Notes: generated by a model not told the origin, from the sequence alone. A stretch of 64,000 nt of DNA from Carboxylicivirga longa (GCF_050589825.1 NZ_JBNGOZ010000021.1:24100-88099), one strand, 5' to 3'; counted from the stretch's first letter, positions 15,973 to 25,691 are shown. Made by a program: numbers and translations.

Positions 15973-18900
15973 ATGCTAAGTAAAATTATTGGATATAGCG
16001 TTCGGCATAAGCTGATCGTTATATTATTTACCTTAACAATTGTGGGGGCAGGGATCTATTCAATAGTGAATATTCCCATTGGTGCCGTGCCCGATATTAC
16101 CAATAACCAGGTACAGGTCATCACTACTTCATCCAACCTTTCCACGCAGGAAATTGAGCAGTTCATAACGGCTCCGGTAGAGTTGGAGATGGCCAACCTT
16201 CCGGGTGTTGAAGAAATACGATCGGTCTCAAAATTTGGATTGTCGGTGGTGACTGTTGTGTTTAACGATCAGATTGGCACATTTTTACCACGTCAGCTGA
16301 TTGCAGAGAAAATTAAATCTGCAACCGCCAATATTCCTGCTGGCTTTGGCGAGCCCGAGATGGGTCCTATTACTACCGGACTGGGGGAGATCTACCAATA
16401 TGTATTGGATGTAAAGCCCGGGTATGAAGATCGCTACTCGGTAATGGATTTGCGTACCATCCAGGACTGGATTGTTGCACGACAACTATCGGGCATCGAT
16501 GGGGTGGTTGAAGTCAATAGCTGGGGAGGCTATCTCAAACAGTTTGAAATTGCAGTTAATCCGGAGCAGTTAGCCAGTCTGGATATTAGCTTGATGGACG
16601 TGTTTACCGCCCTTGAAGCCAATAATAGTATATCGGGGGCTTCGTACATCGAGAAAAGCAACCAGAGCTATTTTATCAGAGGTGATGGCCTGGTGAAATC
16701 CATTGAAGACATTCGACAAATTGTGATTAAAAACCGCAATGGTGTACCGGTGCTTATCAGTCATGTGGCAGATGTCAAGCTGGGGCATGCCAACCGCTAT
16801 GGCGCCATCACAGCCAATGGAAGTGGAGAAAAAGTGCTGGGCCAAATCATGATGCTGAAAGATGCTAACTCTAAAGAGGTGATTAAGGCGGTTAAGCAGC
16901 GTGTTGACGAAGTGCAGGCGAGTTTGCCCGAGGGTGTTTTCATCAATCCTGTGCTGGAGCGGAGCGAGCTCATCGGAAAAACAACGTTTACCGTGATTGA
17001 GAACCTGGTGTTTGGGTGTATCATCGTTATATTCATCGTTTTTCTAATATTGGGGAATCTTCGTTCGGCTTTAGTAATTGGTTCCATGATTCCGCTATCC
17101 TTACTGTTTACCTTGTCCATGATGTATGTGTTTGGGGTGGATGCCAACCTGATGAGTTTAGGGGCGCTCGATTTTGGTATTATTATCGATGGAGCTGTTA
17201 TTATTGTTGAGTTTATTGTTATTCAGCTCTCTCAAAAAAGAGGAGCAGTGGCCAAAGGATCACCTGATGAGAAGCAATCGTTAATGGATGATTTGACTTT
17301 TACAGGGGCTTCTAAAATGATGAATTCCGCCATCTTTGGTCAGGTCATTATTCTTATTGTGTTTATTCCTATTTTGGTACTCACCGGTGTGGAAGGGAAA
17401 ATGTTTCGTCCCATGGCGCTGTCTTTCAGCTTTGCCATTATAGGAGCCATGATTTTAGGTTTGACCTGGTTACCCGTTGCTGCTTCTTTGTTTCTTAAAC
17501 CAGAAACCACTAAAAAAAATAAACTCACCCGTTTGCTAATGTCGGCCGCCTATCGTTCTTACGAACCGGTCATCAGGTGGGCTTGTTGCCACAAAAAAGC
17601 CGTGCTGGGTTTCTCACTGGTGGCCTTGCTTGGCACAGGCATTCTGTTTGCCCGCATGGGGGGCGAGTTTGTTCCAACCCTGGATGAAGGAGATTTTGTT
17701 ATTCAGCCGGTCTTAAAAACGGGAACGTCTTTATCTAAAACCATCGAGATGACCACCCGCATGGAACAGATTTTAAAGAATAAGTTTCCCGAAGTGAATC
17801 AAATTGTCTGTCGCATTGGTGCGGCAGAAGTACCCACCGACCCCATGTCGATGGAGGAGATTGATATGATTATTAAGCTCCACCCAAAAAGCGAATGGAC
17901 TTCGGCTGATTCCAAGGAAGAGCTGGCTGAGCTATTTAAGGAAGCCCTTTCTGTTATTCCCGGCGTTGAATACGAGTTTACACAACCTATTGAAATGCGA
18001 TTTAATGAGTTGATAACCGGCGTGCGCGCAGATATAGCGATTAAAATATTTGGAGAAGATCTGAATTATTTGGATGCCAAAGCCAATGAAATAAAGCAGC
18101 TTATTGAGGGTGTGCCGGGAGCCGCTGATATTATTCTCGAAAAAACAGTGGGCTTACCGCAAATGAGTGTGGCCTATAATCGCAGTAAAATCGCCTATTA
18201 CGGAGCCGACATTGCTACCCTTAACCGTTACCTCACCATGGCTTTTGGTGGTGAAACAACGGGCCTTGTATTCGAAGGGGAGAAACGTTTCGATATGGTG
18301 GTGCGCCTGCCTGAGCATAACCGAAAAGAGCTGGGTGATATTGAAGATCTTTTGGTGCCATTGAATAGCGGCCATCAGGTGCCATTGAAAGAGTTGGCCA
18401 CCATTACCATTGGTCAGGGACCGGCGAAAATATCCAGAGAGAATACCAGCCGGCGTGTCGTGGTGAGTGTGAATGTGCGCAACCGTGATTTGAAATCAGT
18501 AGTGGCTGACATTGATCAATTGATTGAGGAACAGGTGAGCTTACCTCCAGGCTATTATATTCAAATTGGCGGACAGTTCGAAAACCTTAAAAATGCGACT
18601 AGAAGGCTACTTTTTGCCGTGCCTTTAGCCTTGGCGCTGATCTTCATTTTTCTTCACTTTGCTTTTAATTCCCTGCGCGATGCCTTCCTGATTTTCACAG
18701 CTGTTCCCTTGTCCACCGTTGGTGGGGTGGTGGCCCTATGGCTCAGAGATATGCCTTTTAGTGTTTCAGCAGGTATTGGGTTTATTGCCCTGTTTGGTAT
18801 AGCGGTGCTCAACGGTATTGTATTAATAGAGCATCTCAAAGAGTTAAAACTCAATGGCAATACTAAAGATACACGTACCTTAATTATTTTGGGAACAAAA

Positions 18901-20322
18901 AACAGGTTGCGCCCCGTTATGCTCACGGCCTCCGCAGCCGCTATGGGTTTCTTGCCAATGGCCATTTCAACAGGGGCCGGAGCCGAAGTGCAGCGTCCAC
19001 TGGCAACGGTTGTCATTGGCGGATTGTTCACGTCCACAATTCTAACCATGGTGGCTTTACCACTGTTGTTCGAAATATTCTACAACGTGAAGCGCATTAG
19101 TCTGTTTCCTTTCCGCATTATCAGAAAAGAAGCCGTATCGTTAGCGCTGCTTTTTATGGCAGGTAGTGTTGTTTGTGCCCAAAGTAATCGAACTGGCGAG
19201 CTTAGTCTGGAGCAGGCGGTGGCCATTGCCCTCGAAAATAATCAAGAGCTGGCCGCCTATCAGTTGCGCATTGAAGAAAGTGAGCACCTGGCAGCTACCG
19301 CTTATGCAATTGATAAAACCCAGCTCTACTATGAGCGGGATGCGAATAATATCGCTGCCAATGGTCATCCTTTAAATGTGTTGGGAGTAGAGCAAAGTTT
19401 TAGCTTTCCAACCGTTTATGGTACACAAAAAAAAGCGAACAATATTCGCACCCAGTTGGTGGAAAAGGACTACGAAAAACAGAAGCTTCAAGTGGTGAAA
19501 GAGGTGTCGCAGGTTTACCATGCCATCGTCTATCTGCAAAACAGAAAAGAGCTTTTATCGCAGGTGGACAGCGTGTATGCCGATTTCTCTGTAAATGCAG
19601 AAGAGCGTTTTGCGATGGGTGCCATCAGTCAGGTTGAGAAATTAAATGCACTCGCCAAGCATCAGCGCATACGAACCGTAGTAACAAAATTGAATTATGA
19701 TCTCGAGATCGCCGGCGAGCAATTTAATACATTGTTGCAGACCGATAGTGTGTTAACCGTGCCGGCTCAGCCCCTTCGCTTGTTAGCGCTTCAGGCTTTT
19801 CAACCCGAGCAGAGCATTGAGCTGGCTAAGCTGATGCAGCAGGAGCAGCACCAGAATGCGCTATTGCGTGTTGAGAAACACAAGTTGCTGCCCGATATTT
19901 CCTTGGGCTATTACAACGGTACCAACTCACATGCAGGAGCCGACAATTATTCCGGGGTTTACGCAGGTGTATCCATTCCTTTGTTTTTTGGGGAACAACG
20001 CGCTCGAATTAAAGCGGGTAAGCTAGGTGTTGAAATTAGTCAGAAAATGCAGGCTCATTACCGACGTTCCTTAACCAGCACCTACCGTAACCTGCAGTCC
20101 GAACTGCTTAAATATCAAGGGGCGATAAGCTACTTCGAAGAGACTGGACTGACTTTGAGTCAAGAACTGCTAAAATCTGCCAACATGAGTTATGAGCTGG
20201 GTGATATGAGTGTTCTGGAATTCATTATGACTGTGGAGAATGCCCTGCAATTAATGCAGGATTATTATGAGAATATTTATAAGTATAACAACCTGGTGCT
20301 GGAGCTTAACTACCTTCAGTAA
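15973..20322 (+). CDS. CusA/CzcA-type metal-efflux RND transporter fused to a TolC-like outer-membrane domain
   Basis: 1449 residues against about 1040 for a plain CzcA. Residues 1 to about 1045 are a complete heavy-metal RND pump with IPIGAVPDITNNQVQV near the N-terminus, the proton-relay segment LDFGIIIDGAVIIVE (Asp400, Asp406) in helix 4, and the second-half repeat FGIAVLNGIVLIEHL. After the last RND helix and a basic linker there is a signal-peptide-like segment (about 1055-1068, SLALLFMAGSVVCA) and then a TolC/OEP-like coiled-coil and barrel-strand region to the C-terminus (LSLEQAVAIALENNQELAAYQ...). Such CzcA-CzcC fusions are known in Bacteroidota. Substrate is probably Cu/Ag or Co/Zn/Cd, and sequence alone does not decide. 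The adaptor gene follows 30 bases later. Confidence 0.9.
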   Translation: MLSKIIGYSVRHKLIVILFTLTIVGAGIYSIVNIPIGAVPDITNNQVQVITTSSNLSTQEIEQFITAPVELEMANLPGVEEIRSVSKFGLSVVTVVFNDQIGTFLPRQLIAEKIKSATANIPAGFGEPEMGPITTGLGEIYQYVLDVKPGYEDRYSVMDLRTIQDWIVARQLSGIDGVVEVNSWGGYLKQFEIAVNPEQLASLDISLMDVFTALEANNSISGASYIEKSNQSYFIRGDGLVKSIEDIRQIVIKNRNGVPVLISHVADVKLGHANRYGAITANGSGEKVLGQIMMLKDANSKEVIKAVKQRVDEVQASLPEGVFINPVLERSELIGKTTFTVIENLVFGCIIVIFIVFLILGNLRSALVIGSMIPLSLLFTLSMMYVFGVDANLMSLGALDFGIIIDGAVIIVEFIVIQLSQKRGAVAKGSPDEKQSLMDDLTFTGASKMMNSAIFGQVIILIVFIPILVLTGVEGKMFRPMALSFSFAIIGAMILGLTWLPVAASLFLKPETTKKNKLTRLLMSAAYRSYEPVIRWACCHKKAVLGFSLVALLGTGILFARMGGEFVPTLDEGDFVIQPVLKTGTSLSKTIEMTTRMEQILKNKFPEVNQIVCRIGAAEVPTDPMSMEEIDMIIKLHPKSEWTSADSKEELAELFKEALSVIPGVEYEFTQPIEMRFNELITGVRADIAIKIFGEDLNYLDAKANEIKQLIEGVPGAADIILEKTVGLPQMSVAYNRSKIAYYGADIATLNRYLTMAFGGETTGLVFEGEKRFDMVVRLPEHNRKELGDIEDLLVPLNSGHQVPLKELATITIGQGPAKISRENTSRRVVVSVNVRNRDLKSVVADIDQLIEEQVSLPPGYYIQIGGQFENLKNATRRLLFAVPLALALIFIFLHFAFNSLRDAFLIFTAVPLSTVGGVVALWLRDMPFSVSAGIGFIALFGIAVLNGIVLIEHLKELKLNGNTKDTRTLIILGTKNRLRPVMLTASAAAMGFLPMAISTGAGAEVQRPLATVVIGGLFTSTILTMVALPLLFEIFYNVKRISLFPFRIIRKEAVSLALLFMAGSVVCAQSNRTGELSLEQAVAIALENNQELAAYQLRIEESEHLAATAYAIDKTQLYYERDANNIAANGHPLNVLGVEQSFSFPTVYGTQKKANNIRTQLVEKDYEKQKLQVVKEVSQVYHAIVYLQNRKELLSQVDSVYADFSVNAEERFAMGAISQVEKLNALAKHQRIRTVVTKLNYDLEIAGEQFNTLLQTDSVLTVPAQPLRLLALQAFQPEQSIELAKLMQQEQHQNALLRVEKHKLLPDISLGYYNGTNSHAGADNYSGVYAGVSIPLFFGEQRARIKAGKLGVEISQKMQAHYRRSLTSTYRNLQSELLKYQGAISYFEETGLTLSQELLKSANMSYELGDMSVLEFIMTVENALQLMQDYYENIYKYNNLVLELNYLQ

Positions 20323-20352
20323 AATAAATTTTATTTAATCAGACGATACAAC

Positions 20353-21483
20353 ATGAAACGAATTATAATAAAATCAGCCTTATTCACCAGCCTTACCTTA
20401 ACTGTTCTTGCATGCTCTTCCCCAGGTGGACAAAGCAATGAAGAAGCTGGGAATCAATCGGAGTTTATTCAACTCACCAAGCAGCAGTATGCAATGGAAA
20501 AGATGGAAATTGCTGCTCCTACGCAGATGCTCTTTAAGTCGGGCATAAGTGCCAATGGGTATATCTGTGCGCAGCCCAATGGAGTGGCACAAATAAATAC
20601 GATTTTGCCGGGGCGGGTGGAAGCCGTCTATGTAACGCTTGGGCAAAAAGTGAGGAAGGGCGAAAAACTAGCGTTAATATCTTCCGCTCAGTTGATTGAT
20701 TGGCAGCAACAATATCTGAGAGCTATTGCATTAAAGAAGAAGCTTACGGCCGATTATAATCGTAGTAAAGCGCTCTATGGTTATAATATTGGCAGCGAAA
20801 AGGAGTTTCTCATGGTTGAGAGCGAGTACCGTTTAGTAGTAGCCGATTATAATGCACTTAGCCTGCAACTCCAACGCCTGAATCTCGATTTGGAGTCCAT
20901 TGGAGCAGGCAATATTGTTGATAGTTACTTCCTTACATCTCCCATCGAAGGTGAATTAACACAGTTGAATTTGATGATAGGTGACGGTATTGAAGTTCAG
21001 GAGAATATCGCCGAGGTGGTGGATGCGAAGTCTCTGCAACTGAGTCTGTCAGTATATGAAAGGGATATGCCGCTTGTTAAAACCGGCAGTCCGGTTGTAT
21101 TTCAGGTGGTGAATAGGGACAATGAGATGTTTACAGGACAACTCACTGCTGTTGCCAGGCGTGTGCAGGAGCATTCTAAAGCGATAGAGTGCCGGGCTTC
21201 GATTAAACCCGAAGATATGCAGGAGTTTGTTTATAAATCCTATGTTAAGGCTCAAATCATCACTCGTCAGAAAGAAGCCTTGGGGCTGCCTGAAGAAGCG
21301 CTTGTTAAGCAAGAAGACGACAGCTATTATTTTGTTGTAAAGAAACAGGAGAGTCAGTTGTATTTCCTTGAAAAGAAAAAGGCAATTGTTGGCGATAGCT
21401 ATAATGGCTTTGTGGAAGTACAAAATGCCTTGCCTAACGAACAGGTTATTACCAGCGGAGTATATAATCTGCAGGTGGATTAA
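20353..21483 (+). CDS. RND efflux periplasmic adaptor (CusB/CzcB-type lipoprotein)
   Basis: 376 residues. It has a lipoprotein signal with lipobox TVLAC (Cys21). The membrane-fusion-protein layout follows: a beta-barrel/lipoyl half (NGYICAQPNGVAQINTILPGRVEAVYVTLGQKVRKGEKL), a coiled-coil hairpin (about 115-190), the second lipoyl half (SPIEGELTQLNLMIGDGIEVQENIAEVVD), and a C-terminal barrel. It bridges the RND pump to the outer-membrane part, here fused to the pump itself. It forms an operon with the preceding gene. No extra metal-binding Met cluster of the CusB type is seen. Confidence 0.9.
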   Translation: MKRIIIKSALFTSLTLTVLACSSPGGQSNEEAGNQSEFIQLTKQQYAMEKMEIAAPTQMLFKSGISANGYICAQPNGVAQINTILPGRVEAVYVTLGQKVRKGEKLALISSAQLIDWQQQYLRAIALKKKLTADYNRSKALYGYNIGSEKEFLMVESEYRLVVADYNALSLQLQRLNLDLESIGAGNIVDSYFLTSPIEGELTQLNLMIGDGIEVQENIAEVVDAKSLQLSLSVYERDMPLVKTGSPVVFQVVNRDNEMFTGQLTAVARRVQEHSKAIECRASIKPEDMQEFVYKSYVKAQIITRQKEALGLPEEALVKQEDDSYYFVVKKQESQLYFLEKKKAIVGDSYNGFVEVQNALPNEQVITSGVYNLQVD

Positions 21484-21553
21484 CAGGTGTGAAAAAGAGT
21501 GGGCCGGTTTGGGATTTAAGAAGGTATTTTACCAAATTTGTTCGCTAAAACAA

Positions 21554-22567
21554 ATGACGATGCGAGAAACGCTTAATGTATTGCTGACAATCATGATCGT
21601 GCTTGGCTTGTTTGCCTGCCAGCCGAAAAAGGAATATATCCGCAACGAGGGTCTTATTTTTGGCACAATTTATCACCTGAGCTATGAGGCTTCAGAAGAT
21701 TTATCCGACACCATTCAGAGCACCTTAAATGCCTTTGACTGGTCCATGTCCACTTATAAAGAAGAGTCGGTGATCAGCAAGATCAACCGGAATGAGTCGG
21801 ATGAGACCGATGCTTATTTTCGGGCGGTGTTTAACACGGCTAAAGAAATAACAGCGGCTACCAATGGGGCTTTTGATATGACGATTGCTCCATTGGTTAA
21901 TCTGTGGGGCTTTGGTTTCTCAAAAAAAGACAGTGTCACAGAGGCCGCCATCGATTCCATCCGGAATTTCGTGGGCATGGACAAGGTGCACTTGAAGGGA
22001 ACGCGCCTTGTAAAAGACCGTCCTGAAATAATGTTGGATGGCAGTGCCATTGCCAAAGGTTTTTCGGTGGATGTGATTGCCAAATTACTGGAGGATTATG
22101 GCGTTAGCAACTATATGGTGGAGATAGGCGGCGAAATGCGGGTGAAAGGACATAACCCGGAGGGCAAAAGCTGGCGCGTGGGTATCGACAAGCCCATTGA
22201 TGATCCGGCGGTGCTAAATCGTCAGCTGCAGGAAATAATTGGTATCAGTGATGTGGCGCTGGCTACTTCCGGTAACTATCGTAACTTTTATATTAAAGGC
22301 GGTAAAAAATACGCCCATACCATCAGCCCTTATACCGGCTATCCCGTTGATCATCGTCTGCTGGGCGTGTCGGTACTGGCACCCGATTGTATGACAGCCG
22401 ATGCCTACGCCACTGCTTTTATGGTGCTGGGCTTTGAAAAGAGCATGGCTTTAGTGAAGGCAGACAGCAGTCTGGAGGCCTACTTTATATTGGATGGCGT
22501 GGAAGATGAGGCCTATGAAGTGGCCATGACCGAGGGTTTTTCAAAATTCATCATTGATACAAACTAA
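21554..22567 (+). CDS. apbE: FAD:protein FMN transferase
   Basis: About 337 residues from the ATG at 21554; a second ATG at 21560 is equally good. Longer in-frame starts lie inside the previous gene and precede the lipoprotein signal, which ends in LGLFAC with Cys near 20-22. ApbE family motifs are present: GTIYHLSYEA, DWSMSTYKEESVISKIN, LDGSAIAKGFSVDVIA, VEIGGEMRVKG, ATSGNYRNFY, and YAHTISPYTGYP with the Mg2+ site region. It attaches FMN to Thr in NqrB and NqrC on the periplasmic side. It sits 6.3 kb downstream of nqrF, separated by the efflux cluster, with a strong terminator behind it. Confidence 0.93.
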   Translation: MTMRETLNVLLTIMIVLGLFACQPKKEYIRNEGLIFGTIYHLSYEASEDLSDTIQSTLNAFDWSMSTYKEESVISKINRNESDETDAYFRAVFNTAKEITAATNGAFDMTIAPLVNLWGFGFSKKDSVTEAAIDSIRNFVGMDKVHLKGTRLVKDRPEIMLDGSAIAKGFSVDVIAKLLEDYGVSNYMVEIGGEMRVKGHNPEGKSWRVGIDKPIDDPAVLNRQLQEIIGISDVALATSGNYRNFYIKGGKKYAHTISPYTGYPVDHRLLGVSVLAPDCMTADAYATAFMVLGFEKSMALVKADSSLEAYFILDGVEDEAYEVAMTEGFSKFIIDTN

Positions 22568-22589
22568 CTGTTTAATAATCAATAACCAA

Positions 22590-22632
22590 AAAGGCCGCAG
22601 GTATTGTTATAGCAACACCTGCGGCCTTTGTA
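22590..22632. terminator. Bidirectional terminator after apbE
   Basis: AAAGGCCGCAGGT and ACCTGCGGCCTTT are exact inverse complements (13 bp) around a 14-base loop. The minus-strand side has a run of five T; the plus side has three T. It lies between two convergent genes. Confidence 0.88.
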
Positions 22633-22686
22633 TTTTACTTAGCAGCGTTAGCCTGAAAATATTAATTTCAGCTCAGCACTTTTTTA

Positions 22687-22929
22687 TTAACAGCTGGTGG
22701 TCTGACTCTCAAAGTCACCATCCAGTTTCAATGGTTTAATCTTGAAGGCCTCTTTCCGAGCCAACTTATCCTGTGTGGTGGCACAGTAAATACCCTTATC
22801 GTTAAGCGCCTTATTGCCACCAATGTGTGAATTGGGAAACTTCCCGTTTTTTTGAAGTATAATACGAATTGCCATCAGAATAAAGACAATCCCCATCAAC
22901 AAAATTGTTACTAATAAAACCGGCCACAT
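22687..22929 (-). CDS. Small single-span membrane protein, possible Nqr maturation factor
   Basis: 80 residues from the ATG at 22929, which has a good Shine-Dalgarno (AAGGAGAG) just upstream; an earlier start at 22953 would place that site inside the gene. One N-terminal membrane helix (about 2-22) is followed by a basic loop and a hydrophilic tail with KNGKFPNSHIGGNKALNDKG, IYCATTQDKLARKEAF and a terminal Cys. From memory, similar short proteins occur next to apbE in Bacteroidota. The topology and size recall NqrM (DUF539), the iron-delivery factor for NqrD/E, but only two Cys are present and the NqrM Cys cluster is absent. The role is inferred from neighbourhood only. Confidence 0.65.
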   Translation of the reverse strand: MWPVLLVTILLMGIVFILMAIRIILQKNGKFPNSHIGGNKALNDKGIYCATTQDKLARKEAFKIKPLKLDGDFESQTTSC

Positions 22930-23038
22930 AATCTCTCCTTTTAATTTCGGCACAAAAATACTAAAATTTACTGTTAGGCAAACAAACGATGTGCTTCAGA
23001 TGTTTGATAGTTGCCCGTAAATAATGACACATTCTTAG

Positions 23039-23046
23039 TAATTTTG
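23039..23046 (+). promoter_or_regulatory. Candidate -7 promoter box for the E1 gene
   Basis: TAATTTTG matches TAnnTTTG, 36 bases before the ATG at 23082. Confidence 0.4.
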
Positions 23047-23081
23047 TGTCCTAGCAACTAAAAACAGTAAAAATCATAAAT

Positions 23082-25505
23082 ATGTCGGTAGAAGTAAGCG
23101 AGCTCAGCTTTGCTGAATTTAAAAAAGAAGTGCATAACGACTACAAAATAGCCTGTATGAGCCGTAATATGAGTCTTTTGGCCCGCAAGGAAGTGCTTGG
23201 GGGGAAGGCTAAGTTCGGCATCTTTGGCGATGGGAAAGAATTACCGCAGATTGCCATGGCCAAGCAGTTTAAAAAGGGTGACTGGCGATCGGGATATTAT
23301 CGCGATCAGACTTTTATCCTGGCGGCCGGCATGATGACACCCAAGCAGTTTTTTGCTCAGCTGTATGGCGAAACACGAACGGATCTGAACCCAGACAACG
23401 GAGGACGTTCCTTTAATAATCATTTTGGCACCCGCCTGATTGACGATGCAGGCAACTGGAAGCGTTTGAGCGAAATGAAGTGTAGCTCTTCGGATATCTC
23501 TCCCACGGCAGGCCAGATGCCTCGCCTCGTGGGGCTGGCTATGGCGTCAAAGCTCTACCGCAATAACCCGGCGTTAAAGCCCTTCGATCAGTTTAGTAAC
23601 AACGGTAACGAAGTGGCCTTTGGTACCATTGGCGATGCCAGTACTTCAGAGGGGCACTTCTTTGAGACGCTTAATGCCGCCAGTGTATTGCAAATACCCA
23701 TGGCCGTATCGGTTTGGGATGATGGCTACGGTATATCGGTGCCTAAAAAAGTGCAGACTACAAAAGAGAGTATCAGCAAAGTCATGCGGGGGTTTGAAAA
23801 AGGCTCCAAGGATAAAAATGGAATGCTTATTTATACCGCCAAGGGTTGGGACTATGCCGGCCTGTGTCAGATGTATGAAAAAGGTATTAAACGCTGCCGT
23901 GAAGAACATGTACCCGTTTTGTTTCATGTGGAGGAGCTGACCCAGCCTGTGGGACACTCTACCAGTGGCTCGCACGAACGCTATAAATCAGCCGAGCGCC
24001 TGCAGTGGGAAAAGGAACACGATGGCTTGCACAAAATGCGCCTGTGGATGCTGGACAGCAAGCTGGCTACCGAAGATGATTTGACGGCCATTGAAGAAAC
24101 AGCGCTCGAAGAAGTTAGGTTGGCGCAGAAGGCCGCCTATAAGGAATTTATGGATGCGTTTAAAGCCGAACGGGATGCTTTGCTGGCCATTATCACGCAG
24201 AAGGAGTGTGCCTGTAGTGATATTAAGCAGGATAAGATTGATGGTATTGTAACGGAGCTTAAGTCATCACTGGCACTCAATCGCAAGGAGATACTGAGTG
24301 CTGCCCGTAAGGTATTGCGCCATTATTGTGCCGGCTGTGAAAAACCTGGTAGTATGAAATCGCGTCTGAAAGACTGGGTGAAGAAATACAACGAAGAAGG
24401 ACGTGAAAATTACACGCGCTGGCTCTACTGTGAGGATGAGCATGCAGCACTTGCAGTGAAGTCGGTACCGCCTGCCTACGATAACGAGGCAAAGTCTGTG
24501 ACCGGCCGTGAAATACTACGAGATAACTTTGATCGACTCTTCGCTGCCGATCCCAGAGTGGTCACCTTTGGTGAAGATACCGGCTTTTTAGGGGGCGTAA
24601 ATCAAACCATGGAGGGTATGCAAGAGAAATATGGTGATATGCGTGTGCGGGATACAGGTATTCGTGAGACCACTATATTGGGCAAAGGCATTGGTCTGGC
24701 GTTACGAGGGTTACGACCCATTGCCGAGATACAGTATTTCGACTATCTGCTCTATGCTTTGCAGACCATGAGCGATGACTTAGCCACTACACGCTACCGC
24801 ACCAAGAATGGACAGAAGGCACCGGTGATTGTGCGTACTCGGGGGCACCGTCTGGAAGGTATCTGGCACAGTGGTTCACCCCTGAGTATGGTCATCAATT
24901 CCATACGGGGCGTGTATGTATGTGTGCCTCGCGATATGACCCGTGCCGCCGGCTTTTATAACACCCTGCTGTCCGCCGATGATCCGGCCCTGGTGATTGA
25001 GCCACTCAATGGCTATCGCCTGCGCGAAAAACTGCCTAATAACCTTGGGGAGTTTAAAATTCCGCTGGGCGTGCCCGAAATTATGCAGGAAGGTAAAGAT
25101 GTGACGCTCGTAACCTATGGCTCTTGCGTAAGAATTGCGCAGGATGCTGTTAGTCAGCTGGCTGATATCGGCATCTCGGTGGAGTTGATTGATGTTCAAA
25201 CCTTGTTGCCCTTCGATGTGCAGGGTGTGATACTGGAATCGGTGAAGAAAACCAATCGGGTAGTATTCTTCGACGAGGATGTGCCGGGCGGTGCCACCGC
25301 CTATATGATGCATAAGGTTGTGGAGGAGCAAGGCGCTTTCTATCACCTCGACGCATCGCCCAAAACGGTGACGGCCAAGGATCACCGGCCTGCCTATGGC
25401 ACCGATGGTGATTATTTTAGTAATCCCAGTGCCGAAGACGTGTATGAGACCATCTATGCACTCATGGCTGAGTTTGATCCCAAACGTTTCCCATCCATCT
25501 ATTAA
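23082..25505 (+). CDS. 2-oxoacid dehydrogenase E1 component, alpha and beta subunits fused
   Basis: 807 residues. The N-terminal E1-alpha half binds thiamine diphosphate through GDASTSEGHFFETLNAA (from about residue 184) and has the alpha signature YYRDQTF. The C-terminal E1-beta half begins near residue 470 (GREILRDNFDRLFAADPRVVTFGED) and has the beta transketolase motifs EIQYFDYLLYALQTM and GHRLEGIWHSGSP. The enzyme decarboxylates a 2-oxoacid (branched-chain, pyruvate or similar) and passes the acyl group to a lipoyl E2. Fused E1 proteins of this type are frequent in Bacteroidota. No E2 or E3 gene is nearby, so the substrate cannot be fixed. Monocistronic, ending in a strong terminator. Confidence 0.88.
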   Translation: MSVEVSELSFAEFKKEVHNDYKIACMSRNMSLLARKEVLGGKAKFGIFGDGKELPQIAMAKQFKKGDWRSGYYRDQTFILAAGMMTPKQFFAQLYGETRTDLNPDNGGRSFNNHFGTRLIDDAGNWKRLSEMKCSSSDISPTAGQMPRLVGLAMASKLYRNNPALKPFDQFSNNGNEVAFGTIGDASTSEGHFFETLNAASVLQIPMAVSVWDDGYGISVPKKVQTTKESISKVMRGFEKGSKDKNGMLIYTAKGWDYAGLCQMYEKGIKRCREEHVPVLFHVEELTQPVGHSTSGSHERYKSAERLQWEKEHDGLHKMRLWMLDSKLATEDDLTAIEETALEEVRLAQKAAYKEFMDAFKAERDALLAIITQKECACSDIKQDKIDGIVTELKSSLALNRKEILSAARKVLRHYCAGCEKPGSMKSRLKDWVKKYNEEGRENYTRWLYCEDEHAALAVKSVPPAYDNEAKSVTGREILRDNFDRLFAADPRVVTFGEDTGFLGGVNQTMEGMQEKYGDMRVRDTGIRETTILGKGIGLALRGLRPIAEIQYFDYLLYALQTMSDDLATTRYRTKNGQKAPVIVRTRGHRLEGIWHSGSPLSMVINSIRGVYVCVPRDMTRAAGFYNTLLSADDPALVIEPLNGYRLREKLPNNLGEFKIPLGVPEIMQEGKDVTLVTYGSCVRIAQDAVSQLADIGISVELIDVQTLLPFDVQGVILESVKKTNRVVFFDEDVPGGATAYMMHKVVEEQGAFYHLDASPKTVTAKDHRPAYGTDGDYFSNPSAEDVYETIYALMAEFDPKRFPSIY

Positions 25506-25536
25506 ACGATAGGGGATAATCTGGAAGATAAAATAT

Positions 25537-25589
25537 AGACCTTAGCATCAAGTAAAATGCAATATATTAGCTTGATGCTAAGGTCTTTT
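25537..25589 (+). terminator. Terminator of the E1 gene
   Basis: AGACCTTAGCATCAAG and CTTGATGCTAAGGTCT form a perfect 16-bp stem around an 18-base loop, followed by TTTT. Confidence 0.9.
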
Positions 25590-25611
25590 GTTTGTTAGTG
25601 CTTTGTAAGCC

Positions 25612-25680
25612 AGTCTCATTACTCTGTACTTGCCACTCATTACTTTCTTCTTTGCACTCCCTGCTCACCTCTCGTTACTC
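25612..25680. repeat. Degenerate low-complexity sequence between two convergent genes
   Basis: Repeated CTCATTACT, CTCATTACTTT, GCACTCCC, GCTCACC and CGTTACTC units. The same kind of sequence (CTCATTACTTTGTACTC) occurs in the nqrA-nqrB gap at 10752-10771. Confidence 0.5.
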
Positions 25681-25691
25681 AAACCTCACTA

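Noticed and set aside
21368..21553. N-terminal extension of apbE into the adaptor gene
   Set aside because: Residues before the lipoprotein signal do not look like protein of this family and lie in another frame of the adaptor gene.
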